A stretch of 64,000 nt of DNA from Guillardia theta CCMP2712 (Eukaryota; Cryptophyceae; Pyrenomonadales; Geminigeraceae), in NCBI RefSeq assembly GCF_000315625.1, contig NW_005434537.1, forward strand, positions 83,172 to 147,171, given 5' to 3'. The notes under the pieces were generated by a model that was not told where the DNA came from, did not search any database, and saw only the letters and a program-made list of their open reading frames with translations. How positions within the stretch are numbered: the first letter of the stretch is position 1; each line of letters opens with the position of its first letter. Below are positions 11,563 to 20,359 of the stretch, one piece after another. The position numbers were made by a program, and so were the translations under genes.

Positions 11563-12278
11563 ATGCACCTCACGCACACGGACAACCAGCAGAGGGTGGA
11601 CCTTTGGAGGGGCGGGAGGGTGACGGACATTGAGATCTTCCTCGCAGCCAAGCCCTACCTGAACCGGAGGCTCGCGATTCACTATGGCGACGGGCAGTAT
11701 GTGAGAGTTTTCGACGAGCCCGAGCTGAGCATAGTGAGCCGCATGCTCGCGGCCTACTACAACTTCGAGAGCGACCGGGTCGAAGATCCGCTTTCCGACC
11801 CCTTCTACAAATCGAGCCTGTGGAACACATGCGTCTTTGCTCAGGAGCCTGATGGCTCTATCATGCCAGTCGATGGCTCTAGGAAGAAGAACAGACAAGA
11901 GGAGGATGACCCAGGTGAGTCACATGGGTGTATTTATTCCGAATGCGACGAACACACACCGAAATAATAGAGACGAGCATGGAGGCAGAGAGGGAGAGCG
12001 CGACAGACCTGGTGAGGGGAAAACTGCATGACATCATGCTCCCCGCAGCCCCGCTCAAGACGACGCAGCTGCGCGAAAAGCTCATGGACCTCAACACCGA
12101 CACATCCAAGATATGCTTAGAGTACCTTGATTCTTGCCAGAACGTCCGCATGATCGATCTCATGACCATATGCCACATACTGAATAGGGAGCAGCTCTAC
12201 ATCCTCGAGGACGAAGAGTCCGTTGTGGAGGAGGACTTCCTGCGGTCGCTGGAGAGCATCGTGTCTATCGGAGAGTGA
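11563..12278 (+). CDS. 219-aa protein of unknown function, one 56-base intron
   Basis: Exons 11563-11914 and 11971-12278 join in frame across a canonical intron (CAG|GTGAGT ... AATAG|AG) with a split Glu codon. Splicing removes a premature stop in the first frame and gives 219 residues. The N-terminal half is a compact globular sequence. After an acidic/basic linker (RKKNRQEEDDP) the second half is helical and Glu/Leu-rich, with an acidic C-terminus. It lies divergent to the ATPase-like gene and convergent with the heliorhodopsin gene, whose stop is 14 bases away. No family is recognised. Without splicing it would be two ORFs, and the second would lack a good promoter. Confidence 0.65.
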
Positions 12279-12292
12279 CCATACAGGCGCCC

Positions 12293-13576
12293 TTAAACGC
12301 TGAACACCGCCGACTGGGCGATGAGAATGATGGCCAAAAACGCCTTGGAGAACGTGCTCAGCATATTGTAGGCATACTCCCGTCGGTAACCGGAGGCCTT
12401 ATTTTCCTCATCCTGGATGAAGTGGAAGTAGATCTGCGCCGCGGCGAAGGTGAAGAAAAGAACTAACTCGAAAATATAGATAAGGAGTGGAAAGACTGTG
12501 TAGCTGAAAAGGTTCTTGTTATTGAGGCAGTTGAATTTCCCCATGTAGTCTCCAAAAAGGCTGTTGCCGATGTAGAACCATATCATCACGAATAAGTACA
12601 TCCCGAATAAGAACGCCAGCCCCTTCACGTAATCCATTATCTTCTTCAGGTCCTTCGGGTCCACCCCCTGTGCCCCCCGTAATGCACTCATCTCACTCCC
12701 AATCGTCCTGTAAGCAGGCCTGACCACCGGCCCCTTCTGCCACGGCATGTTAAGCCGCACGGGGACGATAACCGCGCTCGTGCGGTCGGAACCCCACACC
12801 CCCCTGAATGCCATCTCACTCTCTTCTGTGTTGTTGTTGTATTCTCCGGGCTCGATTTTCTCATCCGGAATGCTTTCCGTATCCTTCAAGTGGCACTCCT
12901 TCGAGGCCACGTAGTCCGCCGCCTCGACGACATACCCTAGGAAGCACATCACCGACTGCGCAAGGGACACGAAGGTCAGCACCCACACGTCCGTCGTCCC
13001 AGTGTAGAGGCAGATCACGATGATCATTGAGGAGGACGAGAGCGCGTACTCGATCCAGCGATCGTAGCGGGGCAGGCCCTTCTGAAGCGCGTCTATGAAT
13101 GCACCCAACATGATCGCCCTGTAGAGATCGTGATACAGATGAAGAACAGGATGAAGAAACTGACAGGGAAGAAGTACGTCTGCGAAGATCGTGATACAGA
13201 TGAAGAACAGGATGAAGAAACTGACAGGGAAGAAGTACGTCTCCACCACCCTGGGCTGGTACATCCAGGGGTCGGAAGAGCCCCACCGCACCTCGTAAGG
13301 AGGCGGAGTATTGACACCACAGCGGTCCAAATCAGGATGGCTCCCCGCCTGCGGCACCGTGATCATGCTGGCATTCCACAGGAGCGGCACCGTGCGCGTC
13401 GTCGGGGGTGTGCGGATTCGATTCATCGCCAGAAGGACGATGAAAGCGATTAGAAGGAGTCCATGAATGAACGCATTGAACAGATTGCGGTTTCTGGAGT
13501 ACCGCAACCTATCATCTTCTTTTACCTCTGCGCCCTCGAAAGCAAAGATCATCTTGAAATCATTCCCCAACCCCAT
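12293..13576 (-). CDS. Heliorhodopsin (retinal-binding membrane protein), with an internal tandem duplication
   Basis: The start chosen is the ATG at 13576, 47 bases after a CATATAAAA box; the frame upstream begins only with GTG. The N-terminus MGLGNDF precedes several membrane helices. The third-helix segment RWIEYALSSSSMI carries the Glu and the RWIEY pattern typical of heliorhodopsins. The last helix has YNMLSTFSKAFLA, with a Lys in the Schiff-base position. Heliorhodopsins are light-absorbing proteins reported from algal viruses and mirusviruses. The protein (428 aa) is longer than usual (about 250-270). Part of the extra length is a long first loop, a middle loop around residues 245-325, and about 20 residues from a 61-base tandem duplication at 13126-13242. 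The duplication is read in two frames, so the second copy gives an unrelated peptide in or beside the second helix. The duplication may impair the protein or be an assembly effect. Confidence 0.8.
   Translation of the reverse strand: MGLGNDFKMIFAFEGAEVKEDDRLRYSRNRNLFNAFIHGLLLIAFIVLLAMNRIRTPPTTRTVPLLWNASMITVPQAGSHPDLDRCGVNTPPPYEVRWGSSDPWMYQPRVVETYFFPVSFFILFFICITIFADVLLPCQFLHPVLHLYHDLYRAIMLGAFIDALQKGLPRYDRWIEYALSSSSMIIVICLYTGTTDVWVLTFVSLAQSVMCFLGYVVEAADYVASKECHLKDTESIPDEKIEPGEYNNNTEESEMAFRGVWGSDRTSAVIVPVRLNMPWQKGPVVRPAYRTIGSEMSALRGAQGVDPKDLKKIMDYVKGLAFLFGMYLFVMIWFYIGNSLFGDYMGKFNCLNNKNLFSYTVFPLLIYIFELVLFFTFAAAQIYFHFIQDEENKASGYRREYAYNMLSTFSKAFLAIILIAQSAVFSV
13126..13242. repeat. 61-base-period tandem duplication inside the heliorhodopsin gene
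   Basis: A 56-base core (13126-13181) is repeated at 13187-13242. Since 61 is not a multiple of three, the two copies are translated in different frames, and the gene stays open only because both are present. Confidence 0.9.
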
Positions 13577-13623
13577 ATGGTCACCTGCGATCCCTTCCTT
13601 CCCCACACTTACCCAAGCCCGCG

Positions 13624-13632
13624 TTTTATATG
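13624..13632 (-). promoter_or_regulatory. CATATAAAA box of the heliorhodopsin gene
   Basis: Read on the minus strand, CATATAAAA lies 47 bases before the ATG at 13576. Confidence 0.45.
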
Positions 13633-13657
13633 AAGTGAGTAACTCACAATACCCTCC

Positions 13658-15121
13658 TCAGTCAATCTTGAGCCCCGCGCTGAAGTCCACCGTTGGGAGC
13701 ACCGCGTTCATCGGCTGGGAGAAGGCGAAATGCTGGTTGCCGCTCTGGTGCCCCTGCTGCTCCAGTCGTCTCCTCCGGAAGTCGTCGAACTCCGACCCAG
13801 TAGGGTCGTAGTTGAAGACCGAGCCCACCATCATGATGAACTGGAGGGTAAGCACACTGCTGAGGAAGTAGAGGTGAGGGTACGTGTTGACGTGGCCGGA
13901 AACCCCCGGAGCGAAGAGCCTCTCCCTGTGGCCGAGCGCCGCGTCCTGGTCCCTGAACAAGAAGAGCAGCAGCGCGGTCATCTGGAGGGCGAGGTTCATT
14001 AGGATGTAAATCGGCACTGTCATCGGGTATTTTGTCAGCGGGAAGTGCTGGTACCCATAGTCGCCCAGGGCCTGAAGCAAGAAGCAGACCACCAGGGACC
14101 CGTTCATGATCCCGAACACGAGGTAGAATTGGTTCCAGATCCCATAGCGGTCACCCGTTTCGGCCATCCAGGGCGTCGACCTCACGTCACACACCACCGT
14201 GCCGTGATTGGCCGCCATCTGCAGCAGCAGTGTCATCGCCGTGAGGTGGAAGGTGAAGCTCGTGTGGACGAAGACGCGGTTGCCCCTCGTCCTCATGGTC
14301 GTCGCGGCGGAGAGGAAGAGGTAGAGCAGCACGATGATGGTCAGCAGCACCGTCCAGAGTACAAAATAAAGGTCCTGCCACGGAAACATGACCGGGAACA
14401 GCAGCTTGGCCAGCTGCTCGTTCACCGAGAGCGTATCTCTCGCCCCAATGACCAGAGAACCGTAGAAGATCCATGTGACGGTCACCGCCAACACCGCCGT
14501 CAGCGCCCCGTTGACGACGGACTGGAAGCGGTGGTCCGTGATCTTCATCTTGTTTTCGACGAAGGTGGCCAGCACCATGCCTACCACCATCAGCGCCGTG
14601 GCCAACGCGACCGAGCCCAGCGCCCAGAACGTCAGCGTGGGCACCGAGCCCGTGGGGTTGCTGGTGAAGCCACCCAGGGCAGTAAAGGTGGCATATGTGA
14701 AGAGCACCAAGACAGAGATCTCCACCACCCATACAAAGATCCGAGAGGGGGCGAAGGTGCGGTTGACCTTGTCCAGCGCCTCATCTAGTTTCATCTCCTC
14801 TTTCTCCATACCCAGCTCGTCATCCATGGAAGGATCATTGATGGGAGCATTCATGGGAGCATTCAGGGGGGTGTTCAAAGAAGTATTCATGGAAGCCATA
14901 AGAACTCTGTCCCGAGGGCGCCGGATCCTTGGAAACAGCGCACCGAGGTTGGACTTCATGGGATCTTCGGACAGGGCCGTTTCCGGCTGGGGCGGGGTGT
15001 TCCGTTTTCGGGTGTACTGTAAGGGAATGCGTAGCACGCCAGGTGACGTCGGGTGCGACCTTCGGCGGAGGACCAGTTTCCCGGGCACCACCTCCTCGCG
15101 CGGGAGCCCACCACCCTGCAT
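13658..15121 (-). CDS. Multi-pass membrane protein of unknown function
   Basis: About 110 hydrophilic residues, including a run of Asn/Met/Pro-rich near-repeats (NTPLNAPMNAPIND), are followed by roughly eight hydrophobic segments between residues 125 and 440, and then a short polar tail. The ATG at 15121 lies 25 bases after a TATTAAAA box; internal Met codons in the N-terminal part are alternatives. The helices are separated by short loops with several Trp, Tyr and His residues. No transporter or receptor signature is recognised. It stands next to the heliorhodopsin gene on the same strand, 81 bases upstream of its start codon, so both may encode membrane proteins made at the same stage. Confidence 0.75.
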   Translation of the reverse strand: MQGGGLPREEVVPGKLVLRRRSHPTSPGVLRIPLQYTRKRNTPPQPETALSEDPMKSNLGALFPRIRRPRDRVLMASMNTSLNTPLNAPMNAPINDPSMDDELGMEKEEMKLDEALDKVNRTFAPSRIFVWVVEISVLVLFTYATFTALGGFTSNPTGSVPTLTFWALGSVALATALMVVGMVLATFVENKMKITDHRFQSVVNGALTAVLAVTVTWIFYGSLVIGARDTLSVNEQLAKLLFPVMFPWQDLYFVLWTVLLTIIVLLYLFLSAATTMRTRGNRVFVHTSFTFHLTAMTLLLQMAANHGTVVCDVRSTPWMAETGDRYGIWNQFYLVFGIMNGSLVVCFLLQALGDYGYQHFPLTKYPMTVPIYILMNLALQMTALLLFLFRDQDAALGHRERLFAPGVSGHVNTYPHLYFLSSVLTLQFIMMVGSVFNYDPTGSEFDDFRRRRLEQQGHQSGNQHFAFSQPMNAVLPTVDFSAGLKID

Positions 15122-15146
15122 TTCATGTCTACACTTACTTTACTAA

Positions 15147-15154
15147 TTTTAATA
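15147..15154 (-). promoter_or_regulatory. TATTAAAA box of the multi-pass membrane protein gene
   Basis: On the minus strand TATTAAAA lies 25 bases before the ATG at 15121. Confidence 0.55.
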
Positions 15155-15197
15155 GGCACACACCCACGTTAGCAACACACAAGTTACACAAATCAAA

Positions 15198-16398
15198 TTA
15201 TACACAGGACTTGACACACTCCTTGACTGTCTCCATCGCCCGGAACGCATACTGTTCGCACTCGAGCGTCCAATGCAGGCGGCTCTTGAAGGACACACGG
15301 ACGCACAGGATGCCCCTCCGCGTCAGGGTGCAGTTGAATGTACTGCAGTTGTCGACCCACTTGCGCGGGAGGTCGGGGAACATGCCGGGCATGTCCTGCA
15401 CGCTGAAGATGATGACGTTGTAGTGCTGCTCGGTGCGGCACATGAACCGGACGCAGTCGGGCCATCGCATGTTGAACAGGCGCTGCAGCATGCCCATCTC
15501 CGAAGTGTCCACATACCGGCCGACGTGGCAGTTGGCCCCGATCATGTTGACGGTGATGACGGGCTCCGAGCACAGCTCCTCCACCAGCGAAGACTGCAGC
15601 GTCGCAACGACATCCCGGGTGCTCCTGAACCCCCTGAAGAGCACGCTGGGCATCCCATCCTGATGCTGCAGGTTGCCGCTCAGGTGGTAGAGGTTGGACA
15701 TGCGCCCGAAGCAGTTGACGTACACATCCAGGCACGCCCTGTACTCCGGCTTGAAGACGTCTTTCGTCTTGACGTTCGTGCTGCAGGAAACACCCCGAAG
15801 GTCCATCTTCCCACTCATGTTGTGGACGCGGAAGGATGACTCCTCCTGGTGGAAGTACTGGCTCGTCATGAGATCGTAGAAAGGGCCCCAGGCGACCAGG
15901 GCCTGCGGAACGTCCCCGTTGCTGAACCCACCGGTCATATCGATGTCCAGGCCCACCGTGTAGCCATCCTTACCCTCGGAGCCCTGCACCGTCGCCTGCA
16001 ACTGCAGGCCGCCCACCTCCACGCGGAAGGCCGTCGCGTCATCCCTGGCCCACACCCTCCTGTAGATCCTCATCGTCCCCCCCATGTTGAAGACGAGGAC
16101 GTATTGCGCGTTCTTGCCCTGCGCATCCACCTTCCGCTCACCGTGGCTGGTCTTCAGGCGCTTCCGAAAACATGACCTCGCGGACAACCTTGTCGTATCG
16201 GAGGCAAGATCCAAGGAAGCACCGAGACGCACAGTCCCACCTCGCATCCTCCACCGTCACAAGGGCACCGGTCGGGTTGAAGAGGGAGAAGTGGACCGGC
16301 TCGGAAACCAGGACCTCCACCACGCTCAGCTCACCGCGTGGCGCCAGGACGATGCGATGCAGCCCCACCCAGCGGAGGATCTGCCCCTGCAATTCCAT
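15198..16398 (-). CDS. TBP-like candidate, about 400 codons, with a frameshift
   Basis: Two overlapping minus-strand frames belong together: one from the ATG at 16398 (MELQGQILRW...) to about 16160, the other continuing to the stop at 15198. A single-base shift near 16160-16200 would connect them. The C-terminal ~115 residues follow a strand-helix-strands-helix order (VITVNMIGANCHVG, MGMLQRLFN, VRFMCRT, NVIIF, CTLTRRGILCVRVSF, EQYAFRAMETVKECV) that resembles one half of a TATA-binding-protein saddle, including the strand-strand-helix end. The N-terminal half might be the second repeat, but this is less clear. The role as a promoter-binding factor is an inference from this pattern and from the TATTWAA-like boxes in the window. 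A structural protein is the alternative. If the frameshift is real, the gene is inactive. Confidence 0.45.
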
Positions 16399-16547
16399 AG
16401 GGGCGCAACGCGCGTTACCCCTCCCTGCACGCCGCCCCTCCCAGCACCCCTCCCCTACTTTTTTTTTTCCAAACCAAACCCGACCAAAAAAAAAAGCGCG
16501 GGAAAGCGGGCCCGTGAAGGGTTCCTTGGCGCCCAACCCATGGGGGG

Positions 16548-16901
16548 ATGCGGTCTTTTGTGATCTTCCTTTGCATGTGCCTTCTGTGTGCTCCATCCAG
16601 AAGCTGCCACGTCCTGGTCAAGGGCATATCGACGGTCCTGCGCGAGAACATCGTCTACAGCAAGCGTGAAATGCGCCAGTGCCTAAACCATATCATCCAC
16701 TGCCCGCACTGGCACCGCAACTGCAAGGAGAACGCACACCACCAGAGGGTGCTGCTGCAGCCAGAGAGCATCGACTTCCTCGTAAAATCGGGATTGTATG
16801 CAGAGCTCATGGAGCTGGGTATCCGGGGAGGGCATCCTTCCCCGAATTGTGACAAGCCCCTTTCACACTGCAGGCCTCCCCAGGGCCCGTCCCCCGCCTA
16901 G
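16548..16901 (+). CDS. Small secreted Cys/His-rich protein candidate
   Basis: The frame opens with a clear signal-peptide-like stretch (MRSFVIFLCMCLLCAPSRSC) followed by about 95 residues with several Cys and His (CLNHIIHCPHWHRNC). The 3' end overlaps the tail of the minus-strand gene at 16863, so the last ~13 residues may be unreliable. No TATTWAA-like box lies upstream. The sequence before it (16440-16500) has runs of T and A. Family unknown. Small size and missing promoter lower confidence. Confidence 0.45.
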   Translation: MRSFVIFLCMCLLCAPSRSCHVLVKGISTVLRENIVYSKREMRQCLNHIIHCPHWHRNCKENAHHQRVLLQPESIDFLVKSGLYAELMELGIRGGHPSPNCDKPLSHCRPPQGPSPA

Positions 16902-17513
16902 GGTCCAGGCGGGCATCGCCAGGCGGTTGGCGTGGAGATTCTGACCTATGTGTAACGACGCGTTCGTGGTCTTCTTGTCTTCCGCCTTCACGTCGGTCTT
17001 GGGAGAATGGCTGGGAGAATGATTGCCCAGAAGGAATACCATCAGCACCCCAGACACCGATATCACCAGCAGGACCTGGAACACGACGAGCTCCACCTCC
17101 CGCATGTTCTGCCGCGTCACGAACCTCCTGCTCACCGGGTCGTACACCACCTGCACGTCGTTGTAGAAGTCGGCGTCGTGCAGCGTCTGCGAGTGGAAGT
17201 TCCCCATGACTGCCAGGAGTACCAGCCTCACCAACTCCCCGTCATGGAAGAGACTCGCGTTGCGGATGTCCTCCAAACTGCCCAAGGAGGAGAAGTTCCC
17301 GGAAATCGACAGCAGCTCCCCGTACACCGCGGAGAGCACCACCGGGTCGACGGAGCTCTGCACCGTGCTCCCGTCCCGCACCACGAAGATCCTCTGCACC
17401 TCCGACACCACCACGGGGGACAGAGTGCCGAAGAAGGACGACGGGGTTGCCTGCGATGCAGCACCGGAGTCGACAGAGAGGCAGAGCAAAAGCAGAATAA
17501 AGAAACCTTGCAT
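16863..17513 (-). CDS. Type I membrane protein of unknown function
   Basis: A signal peptide (MQGFFILLLLCLSVDSGAA) is followed by an ectodomain of about 140 residues with possible N-glycosylation sites (NFS, NAS). One membrane helix (VELVVFQVLLVISVSGVLMV) and a ~60-residue cytoplasmic tail follow. The frame opens ten codons earlier at 17543, but a CATTTAAG box ends only 10 bases before that codon and 40 bases before the Met used here, so 17513 is the better start. The protein type suits a viral envelope or infected-cell membrane protein. No homologous family is recognised. Confidence 0.7.
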   Translation of the reverse strand: MQGFFILLLLCLSVDSGAASQATPSSFFGTLSPVVVSEVQRIFVVRDGSTVQSSVDPVVLSAVYGELLSISGNFSSLGSLEDIRNASLFHDGELVRLVLLAVMGNFHSQTLHDADFYNDVQVVYDPVSRRFVTRQNMREVELVVFQVLLVISVSGVLMVFLLGNHSPSHSPKTDVKAEDKKTTNASLHIGQNLHANRLAMPAWTLGGGRALGRPAV

Positions 17514-17543
17514 CCACACCAAACAAAATACACCAAGTCGCAT

Positions 17544-17953
17544 CCTATTTGGCTTAAATGCGGGCTGCCATATAAGATGTTATTATGGGCGTGAGGTAAA
17601 GGAAGATGGACCCACCTACTGCAGAACCAGTCTATCCACCCCAACAACTAATGATTCACAACCATCACATTTACCATCACACGGTTGACCAGTCTCATGA
17701 AAACAGCAATGTTCTCCTTCAATCCATCTTATGTTGTCTCTTCTTTGGCTGTCCATGGAATTTGCTCCTTTGCCAAGCGGAACCCACCAGGAGACGTACA
17801 ATCTCGGTGCATCAAACTCACTATAATCAATACCCGCACAATCAATAAAAAAAGAGTATATCCACCTACATCGTTGTCCCATTCCTTGCCCACCCCATCC
17901 CTCACCCTCCCTCCAACACGTCTTCGCAGCCTAGGCCAGAGAGGCGGGGCCCA
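17544..17953. other. Spacer with a possible 5' exon
   Basis: About 400 bases hold no long frame of clear quality. A TATAAG box at 17571 lies 30 bases before an ATG at 17606 whose frame starts MDPPTAEPVYPPQQL. A splice-acceptor-like CTTCGCAG ends at 17929 in frame with the next ORF, so 17606 onwards may be a first exon of the 17954 gene. A donor cannot be fixed by eye. Confidence 0.3.
17553..17560 (-). promoter_or_regulatory. CATTTAAG box of the type I membrane protein gene
   Basis: On the minus strand CATTTAAG lies 40 bases before the preferred ATG at 17513. The same octamer precedes the Pro-rich protein gene at 58287. Confidence 0.55.
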
Positions 17954-18184
17954 GTGAACCCCATCCTGCGCCACCTGCTCACCGAAGCCTCCGGGATCAA
18001 GAGCGCCAGGGTCGAGGAGCACGTCAGGCTCGTCCAGGAGCGCAAGCGACAAGAACTCCGCGACTACATCATCGTCTGCATCCAGAGGCTCGACCCCCAG
18101 AGGCCCTCCCTCCTCCCGCCTCCCGACCACCACTCCAACGTGCACGCCATCATGGAGGAGACGCTCCGGAGGTGGAAGGATTAA
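17954..18184 (+). CDS. Small charged helical protein, 5' end uncertain
   Basis: The frame encodes a charged, helix-forming sequence (VEEHVRLVQERKRQELRDYI) ending in MEETLRRWKD. It begins here with GTG. Upstream the frame stays open without an ATG back to about 17850, so the real start is probably supplied by a spliced exon. The stop is 32 bases before the exonuclease start, on the same strand. GC-rich codon use matches the neighbouring viral genes. Function unknown. Confidence 0.45.
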   Translation: MNPILRHLLTEASGIKSARVEEHVRLVQERKRQELRDYIIVCIQRLDPQRPSLLPPPDHHSNVHAIMEETLRRWKD

Positions 18185-18215
18185 TAGAGAATAAGACAAG
18201 AAGACACCACAGGAA

Positions 18216-18713
18216 ATGCTCGCCTTCGACATCGAGACCATGGGCCTCAGCATGCACCACCACGAAATCACTGTCGCCGCCGTCTACGACCCAACCAAGG
18301 GCATCCGCCACTGCTACAACTTCTACAGGCACCGCCACGACCGCACCAGGTGGCAGCGCGAGGTGGACGATTTCCTACGCATCCTCGACGAGGCCCGCAC
18401 CCTCTGCACCTTCAACGGCATCCGTTTCGACATCCCCTTCATCCAGACACAGTTCAAGGTCGACCCGGAGAGGGTGGGCCGCTGGGTGCTCAAGACCGTC
18501 GACCTCTTCCACCGCTGGAAGCTCCTCCGCGACCACACCTTCTCCCTCGACAAGCTCCTCATCGCCAACGGCCTCCCCGTCAAGACATCCAAGGGCTGCT
18601 TCGCCATCGATATGGCCAGGCAGCAGCGCTGGGACGAGCTTGAGGACTACTGCATGAACGACACCGTCCTCACCCACCTCGTCTCGTCCAAGGAGAGGCT
18701 CGTCATACCCTGA
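18216..18713 (+). CDS. DEDDy-type 3'-5' exonuclease (RNase H-like fold)
   Basis: The 165-residue protein has the three exonuclease motifs in order: ExoI in LAFDIETMGL (Asp5, Glu7), ExoII in CTFNGIRFDIPF (Asp72), and ExoIII in YCMNDTVLT (Tyr145, Asp149). These four acidic residues bind two metal ions, and the Tyr puts it in the DEDDy group that includes proofreading domains of family B polymerases and stand-alone exonucleases. It would remove nucleotides from DNA or RNA 3' ends. The length is that of a minimal domain, with no polymerase attached. An AT-rich ATTAATAG lies 28 bases before the ATG. The 3' end lies 42 bases from that of the convergent gene at 18756. Confidence 0.8.
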   Translation: MLAFDIETMGLSMHHHEITVAAVYDPTKGIRHCYNFYRHRHDRTRWQREVDDFLRILDEARTLCTFNGIRFDIPFIQTQFKVDPERVGRWVLKTVDLFHRWKLLRDHTFSLDKLLIANGLPVKTSKGCFAIDMARQQRWDELEDYCMNDTVLTHLVSSKERLVIP

Positions 18714-18755
18714 AGTTATTAAAATTCGAACTTTATTCTCGTGTACGTACAAGCT

Positions 18756-20006
18756 CTACTTGGAGTACTTCTTGGAAAGCATAACCTTGTGCTGATAGTC
18801 GAACTCAGAGATCCAGTAATTGAACAACACCGTCTCAATTGCCTCTCCGGTGTTGTTCTTCTTGAACTCCTCTGTGTACACCTCCGACCCGTCGGCCCTG
18901 CGCTTGTTCCCCGGATTGGACGGTTTCCAGCCAACAGCCCTGAAGTCCACAAAATGCTGGTCCTTCTCGCTGAGCAGCACAAGCCATTCTAGCTTCTTGA
19001 TCCTCTTTTCCTGCAACTTCCAATCATCGAGAGTTGGGGTGGGAGCACAAATGATTTCGATGAACTTTCCCAGAACAGAACCATGAAACTTCATAGGCTT
19101 TAGCATTCCTTTCCAAAGCATCTTGAAGGTCTTGTGTACAAACTTGTCATCGAGCGACACGTTGTTCAGGATACGGAAGAAATGGCACCACGTCTTTGCA
19201 TCGTTCGTACTCTTGTAGAGAGCTTTCAGTCCTTTTTCCTCACCGGTCAGCTCTTTGTTCTTCACCCTGAGGACAGATGCCAGGAACATGGAGACACCAA
19301 CTTTGACGTAGGTATTCTCGTAGCAGGGAACATCTGGCTTCTCCTCGTTCGATCGAAGGATGTCCAACATACCCAGGATAACATCCCTGGCAAGCTTATT
19401 GCGCAGCTCCTTGCACTTCGCGACCTGCTCATCCGGCGGGGCATCGTTGACCTTGGAGACATATATCCAGGCTATCTCGGTCATCTCATTCAGATTCTTG
19501 TACTTGGCCACGGTCACTTTGTTCACAGCGTCATCGTCGGTAGGATCAACACCCGTATTCTCACGGATAGAGATGATGTAGTTGCGATATGAAATTTTGC
19601 AATCTGTCTTGATCTGCTCAAACTTTTCCCAGCACATCTTTCCAAGCTGGTCAAAGTCGATCTCATACTCTGGTTCAAACTCCACTTCCTGCCATTGCTG
19701 GAATACCGGCGACTGACCCTGCTGACCCTCTGCGGAGTAACCGTCCTCTGGAGTTGGTGTCTCTTCATCTTCTTCCAACACTTGCGTCTCCTTATCGTCT
19801 TCCTCCTCCAGAATCTGCGTCTCGTTATCCAAATCCACCATCTTCTCACTGACGGGAGAAGGACTTGGAGTCGGGGTCGGTGGTATGATGTAGCACTGCT
19901 TCTTCATTTCATAGGGTATCTTATCGACGTAATCCCTAGGATCAAATCCCTGAAGCTCGATCTTGTAATCGTACAACGAAAGGTCTAGCAAGATATTGAT
20001 AAACAT
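18756..20006 (-). CDS. 416-aa protein of unknown function with acidic linker
   Basis: The start is the ATG at 20006 (MFINILLDLSLYDYK), 31 bases after a TATTTAAA box; the upstream extension MVFFCFFF... reads through poly-A/T and is unlikely. A Pro/Thr/Ser stretch (PTPTPSPSP) and a run of Glu/Asp/Thr near-repeats (about residues 60-90) link a short N-terminal part to a ~290-residue globular domain rich in Trp, Lys and Asp. The base composition is clearly more AT-rich than that of the genes around it. It is divergent from the small membrane protein gene at 20102, and the two share a 95-base double promoter. No family is recognised. Confidence 0.7.
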   Translation of the reverse strand: MFINILLDLSLYDYKIELQGFDPRDYVDKIPYEMKKQCYIIPPTPTPSPSPVSEKMVDLDNETQILEEEDDKETQVLEEDEETPTPEDGYSAEGQQGQSPVFQQWQEVEFEPEYEIDFDQLGKMCWEKFEQIKTDCKISYRNYIISIRENTGVDPTDDDAVNKVTVAKYKNLNEMTEIAWIYVSKVNDAPPDEQVAKCKELRNKLARDVILGMLDILRSNEEKPDVPCYENTYVKVGVSMFLASVLRVKNKELTGEEKGLKALYKSTNDAKTWCHFFRILNNVSLDDKFVHKTFKMLWKGMLKPMKFHGSVLGKFIEIICAPTPTLDDWKLQEKRIKKLEWLVLLSEKDQHFVDFRAVGWKPSNPGNKRRADGSEVYTEEFKKNNTGEAIETVLFNYWISEFDYQHKVMLSKKYSK

Positions 20007-20037
20007 TTCGATGCGTGACCCGACCGCTACACCAGGC

Positions 20038-20045
20038 TTTAAATA
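20038..20045 (-). promoter_or_regulatory. TATTTAAA box, leftward half of a divergent promoter
   Basis: On the minus strand TATTTAAA lies 31 bases before the ATG at 20006. The rightward box follows only 11 bases away, an economical back-to-back arrangement. Confidence 0.65.
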
Positions 20046-20056
20046 CACTCTCTGTC

Positions 20057-20064
20057 TATTTAAA
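20057..20064 (+). promoter_or_regulatory. TATTTAAA box, rightward half of a divergent promoter
   Basis: TATTTAAA lies 37 bases before the ATG at 20102. The region between is nearly pure A, as in an untranslated leader. Confidence 0.6.
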
Positions 20065-20101
20065 AAAAAAAAACAGAAAAAAACCAACAGAAAAAAAAAT
20101 A

Positions 20102-20359
20102 ATGCCCACCCTCCCGGACACCCTCCGCGCAGCCACCCTCCTGGCCTCCTTCGGCCTCTTCGTCGTGCTCCCGCTCTACACCCCGCTGGGGATCGCCCCC
20201 GCCATCGCCGGGGCCCTGCGCAACCAGGCGGGTCTCGACGCCTCCCAGTCCGGCCTCTACCGTAACGTCTACATCTCCACCGTGGGCCTCTTCGTCCTCT
20301 CCCTCTACGTCACCGGGTGCAAGTTCATAAACCCTTCATTGGAAACAAAAGATAATTAG
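20102..20359 (+). CDS. Small two-helix membrane protein
   Basis: The 85-residue protein has two hydrophobic segments, about residues 9-38 (LLASFGLFVVLPLYTPLGIA) and 56-71 (VYISTVGLFVLSLYVTG), joined by a short polar loop, with a brief charged tail. The TATTTAAA box 37 bases upstream supports the start. Its last four bases overlap the stop of the surface-protein fragment on the other strand. Size and topology fit a small viral membrane protein. No family is assigned. Confidence 0.65.
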   Translation: MPTLPDTLRAATLLASFGLFVVLPLYTPLGIAPAIAGALRNQAGLDASQSGLYRNVYISTVGLFVLSLYVTGCKFINPSLETKDN

